Assembly (NCBI GenBank): GCA_963770535.1
Contig: CAVYPZ010000004.1
Location: 1,240,001 to 1,304,000, forward strand
Length of the DNA stretch: 64,000 nt
Reading direction: 5' to 3'
From: RYN-230 sp963770535
Lineage (GTDB): Bacteria; Actinomycetota; Actinomycetes; Streptosporangiales; Streptosporangiaceae
Below are positions 8,348 to 19,094 of this stretch, in pieces (position 1 is the stretch's first letter; each line of letters opens with the position of its first letter). The notes beneath the pieces were generated by a model. It did not search any database. It had not been told where the DNA came from and saw only the letters and a list, made by a program, of their open reading frames with translations. The position numbers and the translations under genes were made by a program.

Positions 8348-8689
8348 TCATTTCGGTGCGCCCCTTCGCGGCCGAAGCTGCAATCCGACGAGAAGTCGGT
8401 CGGTGTCGGAGAGGTCGCCGACAATCTTCCTGATCGGCTCTGGGAGCTTACGGACCAGTGTGGGCACGGCCAGGATCTGATCGTCGGCCGCCAGGCGCGG
8501 GTTCTCCAGCAGGTCCACGATCTCGATGTGATACTGCCCGGCCAGGTGCTGCTCGCAGGCAAGCTGCAGGTTCTCGATCGCGCGGACAGACTTTGGTGAG
8601 CGTCCGGTCACATAGAGACGCAGTTCCCACGCCTTAGCGGGGGGTGCCGGTGCCCCGGCACCGGTATCGGCGCCGCGGGATCCGGTCAT
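8348..8689 (-). CDS. kaiB: KaiB family protein
   Basis: A 113-residue thioredoxin-like KaiB protein. The family pattern is complete: LRLYVTGRSPKSVRAIENL, then IEIVDLLENPRLAADDQILA, VPTLVRKLPEPIRKIVGDLS and LLVGLQL. In cyanobacteria KaiB switches fold to bind phosphorylated KaiC; in other bacteria KaiB-like proteins with KaiC serve as stress timers or switches. The N-terminus has a 20-residue Ala/Gly/Pro-rich extension. Its ATG (8689) overlaps the kaiC stop by four bases (ATGA), so translation is coupled. Confidence 0.95.
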   Translation of the reverse strand: MTGSRGADTGAGAPAPPAKAWELRLYVTGRSPKSVRAIENLQLACEQHLAGQYHIEIVDLLENPRLAADDQILAVPTLVRKLPEPIRKIVGDLSDTDRLLVGLQLRPRRGAPK

Positions 8690-10437
8690 TGCGGCCCTCC
8701 CTCGCGCTGCGGGGCCGGATCGGCCCAGCGCTGCGCGGCCAGAACCGACCGCTCCGCCTCGGCGTCTGCCGCCTGACGCTGTCCGCGCGCCTCGATCCGC
8801 TCGAGCTCGGCCCTTTCCGCGGCCAGGTCGTCCTGCAGCACGGCGAGCTGGGCCTCGGCCTCCACGATGCCCCGGCGCAGCTCGCGCCTGCGGTGCATGA
8901 GCTCCTCACCCCGCCGCTCTTCCGCGCCGCGCTCCTGGGCTTCCTGCACGAGACGAGCGGAACCAGTCACCACGCCCGCCGGGCCCACGTACACATCGAC
9001 GAGCTCGACGCCGTGGTCGGCGAGCACGAACTCCCGCACCTGGTTTGAATGGGCGGTGCCCCGCGACTTAAGTACGTAGAGCAGCCGGTTGCGCTCACCG
9101 TCGGACTCGACGTTGCGCAGCAGCAGCCAGGTGTCCACCAGCGAGGATATGTCCACCGTGCTCGTCTCCTCGTGCGCCAGCGTGGTCGCCATCGTGGTGA
9201 TCCCCGCCGCCTTGAGCAGGTCGATCTGGCGGGCCAGCATCGAGGTCACCTCGGAACCGGAGGAGCCGTGGGTGAGGCTGGCGATCCCGTCGAGGACAAC
9301 GACGGCCGGCGCGAACTCCTCGATCAGCCGGGACAGGATCGCCAGGTGGGTCTCCAGCCCGAAGACGGTCGGCCGGGCCGCCCACATGCGCAGCGAGCCC
9401 GCCTCGGCCCAGCGCCCCAGGTCCAGCCCCACCGATCGCATGTTGCGGATGACCTGGCCGGGTGACTCCTCGAACAGGACCAGCAGCGCCCGCTCACCCC
9501 GCGCGCAGGCCGCCTCGATGAGGTGCGCTCCGAGCGTGCTCTTACCCGAGCCGGCCGTCCCGCTGACCAGGACGGTCGATCCGCGGAACAGGCCGCCGGC
9601 CAGCATGTGATCAAGGCGGGCCACGCCGGTCGAGATCCGGTTTTCGGGCGCGGCGTAGTTGAGGCCGACCGACGTGATCGGCAGGAGGGCGAAGCCGCGG
9701 CCCGAGATCAGGAACGGGTACTCGTTGGTTCCGTGCGCCGACCCGCGGTACTTGACTATCCGCAGGCGGCGGGTGGAGATCTCCTCGTGCATCCGGTGGC
9801 TGAGAACGATGACACAGTCCGATGCGTACTCCTCGATCCCGTGCCGGGTGAACGCGTGCGCGTTTTCGCCCTGCTCGCCGGTCACGACGGCGGTGACGGC
9901 GCGGTCCTCGAGCCGCCGGAACAGCCGGCCGAGCTCCGCCCGCACGATGGCCTGATTCGGGAACGCGCCGAACAGCAGCTCAATGGTGTCGAGCATGACC
10001 CGCTTGGCCCCGATGCGCTCGATGCTGTCGTCGAGCAGGGCGAACAGCGGTTCAAAGTCAAATTCCCCCGCCTCGACGATTTCCGCGGGATCCACATGGA
10101 AGGCGTGCACCACGAGCAGCCCGTCCCGCTGCAGCCCGTCGAGGTCGAATCCCAGCGACGCGACGTTGGCGCTCACCTTGCCGGCCGACTCCTCGAAGGT
10201 GACCAGCACGCCCGGCTCGCCGTACTCCCGGGCGCCCGCGACGAGGAACTGCAACCCCAGCAGCGTCTTGCCGGATCCGGTACCCCCCGTCACCAGCGTC
10301 AACCTGCCCCGCGGCAGCCCGCCCCCGGTGATCTCGTCCAGTCCCCGGATCCCTGTCGGGGCCTTCGGCAGCCGGGGACCCCCATCGGCCCCGGCCAGGA
10401 CCGACATCAGATCGGTTCCGCCATCACCGGATGCCAT
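8686..10437 (-). CDS. kaiC: KaiC-like double RecA-domain ATPase/kinase
   Basis: A 583-residue protein with two KaiC domains. CI: Walker A GGTGSGKT (51-58) and catalytic glutamate pair FEES (Glu82/Glu83). CII: Walker A GTAGSGKST (293-301), FEES (Glu323/Glu324), VVVLDGIASL Walker B region. The CII segment aligned with the cyanobacterial autophosphorylation pair Ser431-Thr432 reads DISSLVDTW, giving Ser431-Ser432 in this numbering. KaiC forms hexamers that bind and hydrolyse ATP. After about residue 495 the cyanobacterial A-loop tail is replaced by an 85-residue charged, coiled-coil-like extension rich in Glu, Arg and Ala. The start ATG 10437 follows TTTAGGAGAAGT, a strong SD. kaiB overlaps its end and the HAD/ATPase gene follows; no kaiA is seen. 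Confidence 0.95.
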   Translation of the reverse strand: MASGDGGTDLMSVLAGADGGPRLPKAPTGIRGLDEITGGGLPRGRLTLVTGGTGSGKTLLGLQFLVAGAREYGEPGVLVTFEESAGKVSANVASLGFDLDGLQRDGLLVVHAFHVDPAEIVEAGEFDFEPLFALLDDSIERIGAKRVMLDTIELLFGAFPNQAIVRAELGRLFRRLEDRAVTAVVTGEQGENAHAFTRHGIEEYASDCVIVLSHRMHEEISTRRLRIVKYRGSAHGTNEYPFLISGRGFALLPITSVGLNYAAPENRISTGVARLDHMLAGGLFRGSTVLVSGTAGSGKSTLGAHLIEAACARGERALLVLFEESPGQVIRNMRSVGLDLGRWAEAGSLRMWAARPTVFGLETHLAILSRLIEEFAPAVVVLDGIASLTHGSSGSEVTSMLARQIDLLKAAGITTMATTLAHEETSTVDISSLVDTWLLLRNVESDGERNRLLYVLKSRGTAHSNQVREFVLADHGVELVDVYVGPAGVVTGSARLVQEAQERGAEERRGEELMHRRRELRRGIVEAEAQLAVLQDDLAAERAELERIEARGQRQAADAEAERSVLAAQRWADPAPQREGGPQ

Positions 10438-10575
10438 ACTTCTCCTAAAGCCCGGTTGATAGCGTCCGCTTTCCGGCTGCTGCGGGCAAGGGCCAGAAGT
10501 CCTTGCCACTGCGCTCGTCACGGTCCCGCACCGGCCGGGCCGGCACAGGCGAGTGCGGGCGCCTCACAGGTCCGT

Positions 10576-10653
10576 TCAGGCGCGGTCGGGCAGCACGGCG
10601 ACAGAGCCGGGACCGACGGTGACGTGATCACCGGCTGCCCCGCCCCGCCGCTG
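10576..10653 (-). pseudogene. C-terminal remnant of a glgX-like gene
   Basis: Twenty-five codons ending at a TGA (10576-10578) read AAGDHVTVGPGSVAVLPDRA. The intact glgX in this window ends GAGDHVTVRPRSIVVLSDPR. The shared GDHVTV-P-S--VL-D pattern marks this as the tail of a lost GH13 debranching-enzyme gene, abutting the hemerythrin stop codon. The rest of the 10438-10656 gap holds nothing I recognise besides the kaiC SD. Confidence 0.55.
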
Positions 10654-10656
10654 GGG

Positions 10657-11157
10657 TCAGGAGATGATGGCGTCGACCGTCTTCTTCAGCGCGCTGGGCT
10701 GCACCGGGGTCCGCGGCGCCTTGTCCCGGGCCTCCTCGATCCTGGCTCCGATTTCCTGGAGCTGCTTACGGCTGAGCCCGGTTCGTACCTTCGGGAACCA
10801 GTCATTTTCTTCTTCTTTGATGTGATGCGTGACGCTCTCGATCAGCACCGTGGCCTTGGCGTCGAATCGTTCCGCGTCGGGTGCCATCCCGGAAAGCTCC
10901 ATGCACAGGATGTCGGCGACATGATGCTCTTCATAGGATTCGAGCACGTCATCCTCAAGGTCTGGAAGAAGCGCGCGGACCTCGGGGTACATCACCTCAT
11001 TCTCGATGTAGGTGTGCACGGTGAGCAGCTCGATTATTTTTTTGACAAGCTTACTTTTTTTCTTGGCCGCCCTGTCGCCGGCGGCTTCGAATTCCCGGAA
11101 CAGGCGGCGGATTTCCTTGTGATCAGCCTTCAGCAGCACGATCGCGTCCGTTGACAT
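10657..11157 (-). CDS. hemerythrin domain-containing protein
   Basis: A 166-residue four-helix HHE protein. Likely di-iron ligands are His13 (LLKADHKEI), His48 and Glu52 (LLTVHTYIENEVMYP), His78/79 (YEEHHVADI) and His111/112 with Glu115/116 (VTHHIKEEENDWFP). Such proteins bind O2 or NO, or act in oxidative or iron homeostasis. A lysine-rich helix (RAAKKKSKLVKK) and a C-terminal SRKQLQEIGARIEEARD helix are typical of the DNA-damage or stress-type members. ATG 11157 follows GGGGGAGAAA. The start lies opposite the YaaH gene across a 380-base divergent gap. Confidence 0.93.
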   Translation of the reverse strand: MSTDAIVLLKADHKEIRRLFREFEAAGDRAAKKKSKLVKKIIELLTVHTYIENEVMYPEVRALLPDLEDDVLESYEEHHVADILCMELSGMAPDAERFDAKATVLIESVTHHIKEEENDWFPKVRTGLSRKQLQEIGARIEEARDKAPRTPVQPSALKKTVDAIIS

Positions 11158-11537
11158 TTTCTCCCCCGGTGTATGGCGGTACTCTTCCGCACCGCTGCGG
11201 GGGCTGCTACCCGCAGGTCACCGCGCCAACCACGGTGAGCCGTTACCGCGTCCCTCGCTCCCGGGCAGCCCGGGCCGGGAGTGCTGAAGGCCGCGCTGGG
11301 CCAGTTGCCGGTTTCGGGCTGGTGCCGCCCGCGCGCAGGTGGCCGGTGGCATCGCTGCCCGGCCGGGCGGCTTCCCGGACCTTCGTCCTGCCGGGGCGGG
11401 CGACAGACCCTGCCGGCCCGGACGAACGGCCCTAGCATCACCAGGTAACTGACGAGGAGCGTGCAAAGAGAAGCAGAGCGTAGCTGGGATGATCCGCGGT
11501 TTGCGGTCATCTTCAGCCTTCCTGAAGGAGGGAACAC
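11158..11537. other. divergent intergenic region, hemerythrin / YaaH-type transporter
   Basis: 380 bases without a convincing gene on either strand. It must hold the promoters of both flanking genes. I see a GC-rich left part with an inverted pair TCACC(11 nt)GGTGA at 11218-11238, whose spacing differs from the recurring palindrome elsewhere, and an AT-richer end with GAAGGAGG as SD for the gene at 11538. Confidence 0.4.
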
Positions 11538-12185
11538 ATGGCTGCTCCAAGTACCCCTCGTCCTATCCTGCATGAGCCTCCCTGGCACCCGTCCGAGGAC
11601 CTTGCCCCGCCACCGCCGCACGGTGAGCCTGGCATGCTGGCGCTACCGGCCGTGGTCGTGGGCGCGGTGGCATTCGGCCTGGTCCTCATCGGCGTCGTTC
11701 CGGCCACCGCGGCCGGGGCTTCATTACCGATCCTCATCGCGGCGTCCCTCGCGCTGTTCCTGGCCACGATCTGGGCGGCGCGCATCGGCGAGAACGCGCC
11801 GGCGGGCTTCTTCGGCGTCCTCGCCGGCTTCTTCATGAGCTACTCAGTGCTCGTGCTCGGGCTGACACACAACTGGTTTGGGATCGCCCCGACCGCGGTG
11901 GCTGACACCCAGAAGATCTTCGTGATCAGCTGGATAGTCATCGTCGCGCTGCTCATGCTGGCGGCGCTGCGGCTGCCAGTGGCCTTCCTGGCCCTGTTCA
12001 CCCTGGCCGAGGTCGCACTGGTGCTGGACCTGGTGGGCATCATCAACACCTCGGCGAACCTGACCAAGGCCGCCGGGTGGGTCATCCTGGCCTTCGCAGC
12101 CCTGGCGGCGTACCACTTCGCTGGCACGGCCTCCAAGGTCGCGGGAGGCAAGGAGTTCCCGCTGGGCAAGCCACTGCTGCACTGA
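11538..12185 (+). CDS. GPR1/FUN34/YaaH (SatP-type) acetate transporter family protein
   Basis: A 215-residue inner-membrane protein with about six transmembrane helices and the family order: GMLALPAVVVGAVAFGLVL, ...ENAPAGFFGVLAGFFMSYSV, GLTHNWFGI, ISWIVIVALLMLAALRLP, FLALFTLAEVALVLDLVG and a last helix ending AALAAYHF, AGTASKVAGG, EFPLGKPLL. Homologues move acetate or succinate across the membrane, which fits uptake of overflow metabolites. The usual NPAPLGL N-terminal motif is not obvious, so this is a diverged member. SD GAAGGAGG before the ATG. Confidence 0.85.
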   Translation: MAAPSTPRPILHEPPWHPSEDLAPPPPHGEPGMLALPAVVVGAVAFGLVLIGVVPATAAGASLPILIAASLALFLATIWAARIGENAPAGFFGVLAGFFMSYSVLVLGLTHNWFGIAPTAVADTQKIFVISWIVIVALLMLAALRLPVAFLALFTLAEVALVLDLVGIINTSANLTKAAGWVILAFAALAAYHFAGTASKVAGGKEFPLGKPLLH

Positions 12186-12256
12186 TGATCCGAGAACCAC
12201 ACGGGATCCGCAAAGATCAGGGATGGTGAGCCGGGACCGGCCCGGGCCGACACCGC

Positions 12257-12290
12257 AAGCCGCGTCGGCCGGGACCTGTCCCGGCTTTCA
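12257..12290 (+). terminator. GC-rich hairpin after the YaaH-type gene
   Basis: CCGGGAC (12269-12275) and GTCCCGG (12278-12284) form an inverted repeat with a very short loop, which can extend outward through AAGCCG (12257-12262) and CGGCTT. CTTT follows. A modest Rho-independent terminator candidate. Confidence 0.35.
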
Positions 12291-12401
12291 GTACGCGCCC
12301 ACGCAGTGCCCAGGCTGCGCCGCACCACGGGAGCGCAAGCTAACGACCGGGAGCCGGCGCGGGACCAGTCTGGCGTGCGGCCATCAAGACGTTCTATGTG
12401 G

Positions 12402-12424
12402 ATATAACGTGCTCCACGTCATAT
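12402..12424. promoter_or_regulatory. vapBC operator palindrome and leaderless promoter
   Basis: ATATAACGTG-CTC-CACGTCATAT is an inverted repeat with 9 of 10 arm positions paired. It is markedly AT-rich against the local background. TATACT at 12422-12427 would serve as -10 and puts the transcript start at about 12434, which is the A of the antitoxin ATG, so a leaderless mRNA is likely. A ribbon-helix-helix antitoxin bound here would cover the -10. Confidence 0.6.
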
Positions 12425-12433
12425 ACTGTGGTC

Positions 12434-12667
12434 ATGGCGAAGCGCAACCTGACCATCCAGCTGGACGAAGCGACCATCCGGACCGCGAAGATCGTCGCCG
12501 CTCACCGCGGGCTGTCACTCAGCGGTCTCGTTGCCCAGCAGCTCAATGAGCTGGCCGAGGCTGACCAGCGATACGAACGAGCCCGGGCCGTCGCGCTTGC
12601 AGTTCTGGCCGACGCTTCAGGCGGTGCGGCACCTAGCTGGCGTCGCGAGGAGCTGTACGGCCGGTGA
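12434..12667 (+). CDS. vapB: ribbon-helix-helix antitoxin, VapB-like
   Basis: A 77-residue protein. The N-terminal ribbon-helix-helix domain reads AKRNLTIQLDEATIRTAKI followed by AAHRGLSLSGLVAQQL (residues 2-37), the DNA-binding part; the C-terminal half (ARAVALAVLADASGG...SWRREELYGR) would wrap and inhibit the toxin. The start ATG 12434 rather than 12398 is chosen because it begins the conserved domain and sits at a plausible leaderless transcription start. The last codons overlap the toxin start (GTGA), so the pair is coupled. Confidence 0.85.
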   Translation: MAKRNLTIQLDEATIRTAKIVAAHRGLSLSGLVAQQLNELAEADQRYERARAVALAVLADASGGAAPSWRREELYGR

Positions 12668-13083
12668 AGACGTTTGTCGACACCCACGTCCTGGTGTACG
12701 CGCACGACACCGACGCCGGGGATCGGCACGCTACGGCCAAAACGCTCCTTGCTGAGCTGTGGGATGGCCGCAGCGGTTCCCTCAGCACCCAGGTGCTGCT
12801 GGAGTTCTACGCCGTGGCGACCAGGAAATTCAGGCCAGCCATGCCTCGGGCGAAGGCGCGGGCCATCGTGGCGGCCTACGGAGAATGGTGCGCTGTCGCC
12901 ACCGAACCGCAGCTCATAGTCTCCGCGAGCAGACTTGAAGAAGAGCACACCCTCTCCTTCTGGGATGCGCTGATCGTCCAGGCAGCCATCCAGGCCGGTG
13001 CGGAACGCCTGATATCGGAGGATCTCCAGGACGGCCGCCGCTTCGGCCTGCTCACGATAGAAAATCCTTTCCGCCGGGCGTGA
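12664..13083 (+). CDS. vapC: PIN-domain ribonuclease toxin, VapC-like
   Basis: A 139-residue PIN nuclease. The acidic metal site is visible: Asp6 (FVDTHVLVYAHD), Glu47 (QVLLEFYAVA), Asp101 (LSFWDALIV) and Asp120 or Asp123 (ISEDLQDG). VapC toxins cleave tRNA or rRNA when freed from the antitoxin, causing reversible growth arrest. GTG start at 12664 overlaps the antitoxin stop. All catalytic residues are present, so the toxin looks intact. Confidence 0.92.
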   Translation: MKTFVDTHVLVYAHDTDAGDRHATAKTLLAELWDGRSGSLSTQVLLEFYAVATRKFRPAMPRAKARAIVAAYGEWCAVATEPQLIVSASRLEEEHTLSFWDALIVQAAIQAGAERLISEDLQDGRRFGLLTIENPFRRA

Positions 13084-13311
13084 GCTTGAGCCGGACAAAG
13101 GTGCCCGCAGCCGGGCGGCTGCGTGGTGGGCGGCACCAGCCAGATAGCCCGGCACCGGGCAGAGCCGGGGGCTGCCGTGGGACGGGCAACCGGCTCCGCC
13201 GGTCTCCCGAAGAGAGCGACAGATGGGCAGCCCGGCGAATATCTTCGGTCCGGTGCCGTAACCTGCGCGCTGGCCGGACAACTCGGGCCTACCGACGGAA
13301 TAGGTGACGAC

Positions 13312-13938
13312 TTGGGTCCAGGGAGGCTTCACGCCCTCATCGACGGCGTCTTCGCAATCGCCTTGACCCTCCTGGTCCTGGACTTGCCGAGACCAGACCA
13401 CTCCACTCAGCTCCTGCATGATCTCCTGCACCAATGGCCCTCGTACGTGGCCTACCTCGTGTCGTTCGTGACGATCAGCATCCTCTGGATCGAGCATCAC
13501 GGAATGATGAGCGCAGTCCGGAGCATCAACCGGCGGTTCCTGGAGCGGACGCTGGCCTTTCTGCTGTTCATCTCCATCATCCCGTGGCCAACCGCCATTG
13601 CCGCCAATTACGCCGACCAAAGTGTCCCGCAGGCGCGCGCGGCGGCGGTTCTCTACGCAGCAACGATGCTCATGATGGGCCTGTCATTCGCCTGGGGATG
13701 GCGTTATCTCTCAGTGCATCCCGAGCTGGTCGCCGAGCCGGCCCGCGCCGCGTTCCCGGCCGGGGCCCGCCGGGCGCTCCTTGGCGGCCTCGTCTACCTC
13801 CTGGCCATCGCCGTGGCCTTCCTCAGCCCCACCGCCTCCTTCGCCATTGACGCCATCGTGGCTGTCTACTTCGCAGTCTCTAAGAGCCGCGTCCCGGGAT
13901 CGATCCTCAGATCGGCGCAGACAGATGGTTCCGGCTAG
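13312..13938 (+). CDS. TMEM175 (DUF1211) family membrane protein
   Basis: About 209 residues with six hydrophobic segments. The family signature RLHALIDGVFAIALTLLVLD lies at the N-terminus, followed by WPSYVAYLVSFVTISILWIEHH, FLERTLAFLLFISIIPWPTA, RAAAVLYAATMLMMGLSFAW, RALLGGLVYLLAIAVAFLSP and a last helix. In characterised bacterial TMEM175 proteins the FSDGVFAIA helix lines a potassium-selective pore; here the serine is replaced by isoleucine (LIDGVFAIA). TTG 13312 with AGGTGA just upstream is my start; the frame is open to 13123 but the extra N-terminus looks non-coding. No TCACCC palindrome was found upstream of this copy. Confidence 0.85.
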   Translation: MGPGRLHALIDGVFAIALTLLVLDLPRPDHSTQLLHDLLHQWPSYVAYLVSFVTISILWIEHHGMMSAVRSINRRFLERTLAFLLFISIIPWPTAIAANYADQSVPQARAAAVLYAATMLMMGLSFAWGWRYLSVHPELVAEPARAAFPAGARRALLGGLVYLLAIAVAFLSPTASFAIDAIVAVYFAVSKSRVPGSILRSAQTDGSG

Positions 13939-14025
13939 ACCCGGATGAGGACCACGACATCAGGACCTGCGCGCGTTGAGCCAGCGGAGGCCGTATACGG
14001 CGGGCCCCAGCTGGTAACTGCGCGG

Positions 14026-16217
<2,192 letters not shown>

Positions 16218-16221
<4 letters not shown>

Positions 16222-18941
16222 TGCTGCCCCCTTACCTGCAGGTCACGCAGGATGTCCCCGAGGGGGCGTACGCCGCCGTGCCGGCGCAGGATGACGTCGG
16301 CGATCAGGCCGGTCCAGCCGGTCTGGTGGAAGGCGCCGATCGCGGCGCCGTTGTCGCCGTGGAAGTACTCGCTGAAGATCAGGTTGTCCTTCCAGGCCGG
16401 ATCGGTCTGCATCTTCTCGGTCCCGCCGAAGCAGGGCCGCCGCCCGTTGCCGTCCCGGATGAACAGCGAGATCAGCCGGTCCTGCAGGTCGGCGATGATC
16501 AGGTCCAGGGTGAGCCGCTTGCCCGAGCCGGTCGGGTACTCGATCTCGAAGTCATCGCCGTAGAACCGGTAGTAGCGCTCCAGCGACTCGACCACGAGAT
16601 AGTTGACTGGCATCCAGATCGGGCCGCGCCAGTTGGAGTTGCCGCCGAACATGGAGGTGGTCGACTCGGCCGGCTCGTAGTCGATGGAGGACTGGTAGCC
16701 CTCGGCATCGAACTGGTAGGGATGATCGCGGTGGTAGGCCGACAGGGCCCGCAGCCCGTGCGGCGCCAGGAACTCAGCTTCGTCGAACAGCTTGGCGAAC
16801 AGCCGCTCCAGCTGCGCGGGCCGGGCCACCGACAGCAGCATCCGCTGGCCGGCCCCCTCGCCCCGCAGTTGCGGGGTCTCGGCCAGCTTCTGGATGTCCC
16901 CGACACCCTCCTTGCGCAGGAAACGCGTGAAGTTCTTGTTCATGGTCAGCGCGTTGTTCAGCATGCCACCGTCGATGACCGCGGCGGCCAGCACCGGGAT
17001 GATCCCGACCATGGACCGGGTCTTGACCGGAACCGCGTAGCCGGAGGGGGTAACGAGTCGGTCGTAGAACAGGCCGTCGGCGTCGTCCCACAGGTGCTGC
17101 TGGTCCAGGGCATTGCGGATGCCCGCGAAATGCTCCATGAACTTCAGCACCAGATCCTGGGCTTGGCGCTCGCCGGACCAGCCCAGGACGGCCGCGATCG
17201 TGCCCAGCGCCAGCGCGTAGGAGCCCATCCAGCCGGTGGCGTCGGACTGCTCCAGGGTGTACCCGGCCGGCAGGTGGGACCTGTCGATCGGGCCGATATT
17301 GTCCAGACCCAGGAAGCCGCCCTCGAACACGCTGTTGTCGTTGGCGTCCTCGCGGTTCACCCACCAGGTGAAGTTGACCAGGAGCTTGTCGAACACCCGG
17401 GATAGGAAGCCGAGGTCGCGGCCGCCGTCGATGGCGAAGACCTGCAGCGCCGCCCAGGCGTGCACCGGCGGGTTGACGTCGCCGAAGTCCCACTCATACG
17501 CCGGCAGCGCCCCCTGCGGGTGCTGGAACCACTCCCGGCAGATCAGGATCAGCTGGTACTTGGCGAACGCCGGGTCGAGATGGGCCAGGGAGACCGTGTG
17601 GAAGGCCAGATCCCAGGCGGCGAACCATGGGTATTCCCACTTATCCGGCATCGAGATAATGTCGAACCCGTCGAAGTTCCGCCACTTGGAGTTCCGGCCG
17701 TTCTTGCGCACGTCGGGCGGTTGCGGCTGGGTCGGGTCCCCGTCCAGCCACCGGGAAACGTCGTAGTAGAACAACTGCTTGCTCCACAGCATCCCCGCCG
17801 ACGCCTGACGCAGCACCAGCGCCTCATCCGCGCTGGTGCCGGACGGCGTCAGCTCAGCGTAGAACTCATCGGCCTCAGCCTTGCGCTGCGCCGTCACCTG
17901 ATCGAAGTCCTTGCCGAGCGGGTCCGCCTGCGCCTTGGTGCGCTGCTTCCCGCTGGCGGCCGGCCGCAGCCGCAGCCGCAGCTCGGCGGTCTGCCCCGGC
18001 GGCACGGTGACCTGGTACCAGAACGCGCACTTGGTGCCGGTTGCGACGGGGTTGACCGTGGCCGCGCCGTGGATCACGTGATCGTTGATGCCGTCCTTGG
18101 GATAGGGCGTGACCGGCTCTGCGCCATACAACCGGGTCAGGTTGGTCTCGTTCTCGCAGAACAGCAGTTGCGGGCCGGTGCCATCCGGGCCGGCCGCGGC
18201 GGAAAGTTCCAGGGTGCCCAGGAAGGGATGGTCAATGGTGACCGAGCGGTCCCCGGAAGCCCGCAGGGCTGGCCGGGGCTCGTCATCCCCCCAGGACCAG
18301 GTGTTGCGGAACCAGGCGGTGGGCAGCACATGCAGCGTCTCCGCCTCCGGCCCGGCGTTGGTGACCTGGATGGACATCAGCAGGTCATCCGGGCTGGCCT
18401 TGACGTAGTGCACCTCGGTGATCCAGTACCGGTCGTCGTTGAACGCGCCGGTGTCCAGCAGCTCATACTCCGGCTGGTACCGGTTCCGGCCGGCGTTGAC
18501 ATCGATCAGGTCCTGGTAGGGGTACGGGCCCTGCGGATAGTGGTAGCGCCACCGGTTCCAGGCGTGGCTGGGCACGGCGTCGAGGTACCACCAGTACTCC
18601 TTCACGTCCTCGCCGTGGTTGCCCTGCGGTCCGGTCAGCCCGAACGCGCGCTCCTTCAGGATCGGATCCCGCCCGTTCCACAGCGCCAGGGAAAGGCACA
18701 GCCGCTGCTCGATGTCGCAGAACCCGGCCAGGCCGTCCTCGCCCCACCGGTAGGCCCGGGACCGGGCCTGGTCGTGCGGCAGGTAATCCCACGCGTTACC
18801 GTCAGCGCTGTAGTCCTCCCGCACTGTGCCCCACTGCCGCTCGCTCACGTACGGCCCCCACCGGTACCAGTCGGTGCCCTGCGCCTGCAGCCCATCTTCC
18901 AGCCGCCCGAACCCAGCTACCCGATCCCGCTCAGCACCCAT
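16218..18941 (-). CDS. MGH1-like / GH63-family glucosidase
   Basis: A protein of about 907 residues (931 if ATG 19013 is used). The start of the domain reads WYRWGPYVSERQWGTVREDY, typical of the actinobacterial GH63 glucosidase-like proteins. Later come KWRNFDGFDIISMPDKWEYP, WFAAWDLAFHTVSLAHLDPA, LPAYEWDFGDVNPPVHAWAA, SMVGIIPVLAAAVID, NSNWRGPIWMPVNYL and YFHGDNGAAIGAFHQTGWTG, an (alpha/alpha)6-barrel pattern. It probably hydrolyses an alpha-glucoside or glucosylglycerate-like solute; exact substrate unknown. I prefer ATG 18941 (preceded by CAGGGG) over 19007 and 19013. It is first gene of the operon with glgX, and a CCACCC-AAATG-GGGTGA palindrome lies 137 bases upstream. Confidence 0.92.
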
Positions 18942-19077
18942 TGCCAGCCCCTGTCGCGTTCCGATGTACCGCTCAGACCCTGCGCCGCGCCGGCCCGTGT
19001 CCGACATGATCATTACGTCGCTGACATTCAGGGTCGGCCTCTATGCCGGTTCTATACGATCCCGCGGCTCGCGATCA

Positions 19078-19094
19078 CCACCCAAATGGGGTGA
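19078..19094. promoter_or_regulatory. recurring palindrome, site 1 (CCACCC-AAATG-GGGTGA)
   Basis: One mismatch from TCACCC-N5-GGGTGA. It lies 137 bases upstream of the preferred start of the GH63-like/glgX operon (minus strand), or 65 from the alternative start, a position suited to transcriptional control. Confidence 0.55.

Noticed and set aside
10616..10632. CGGTGA-CGTGA-TCACCG inverted repeat as an operator of the recurrent type
   Set aside because: Arms are in the opposite order and it lies inside the glgX-like coding remnant (GDHVT codons), where the sequence is explained by coding.
11218..11238. TCACC(11 nt)GGTGA before the hemerythrin gene
   Set aside because: Half-site spacing of 11 instead of 7-8 does not fit the other ten sites.
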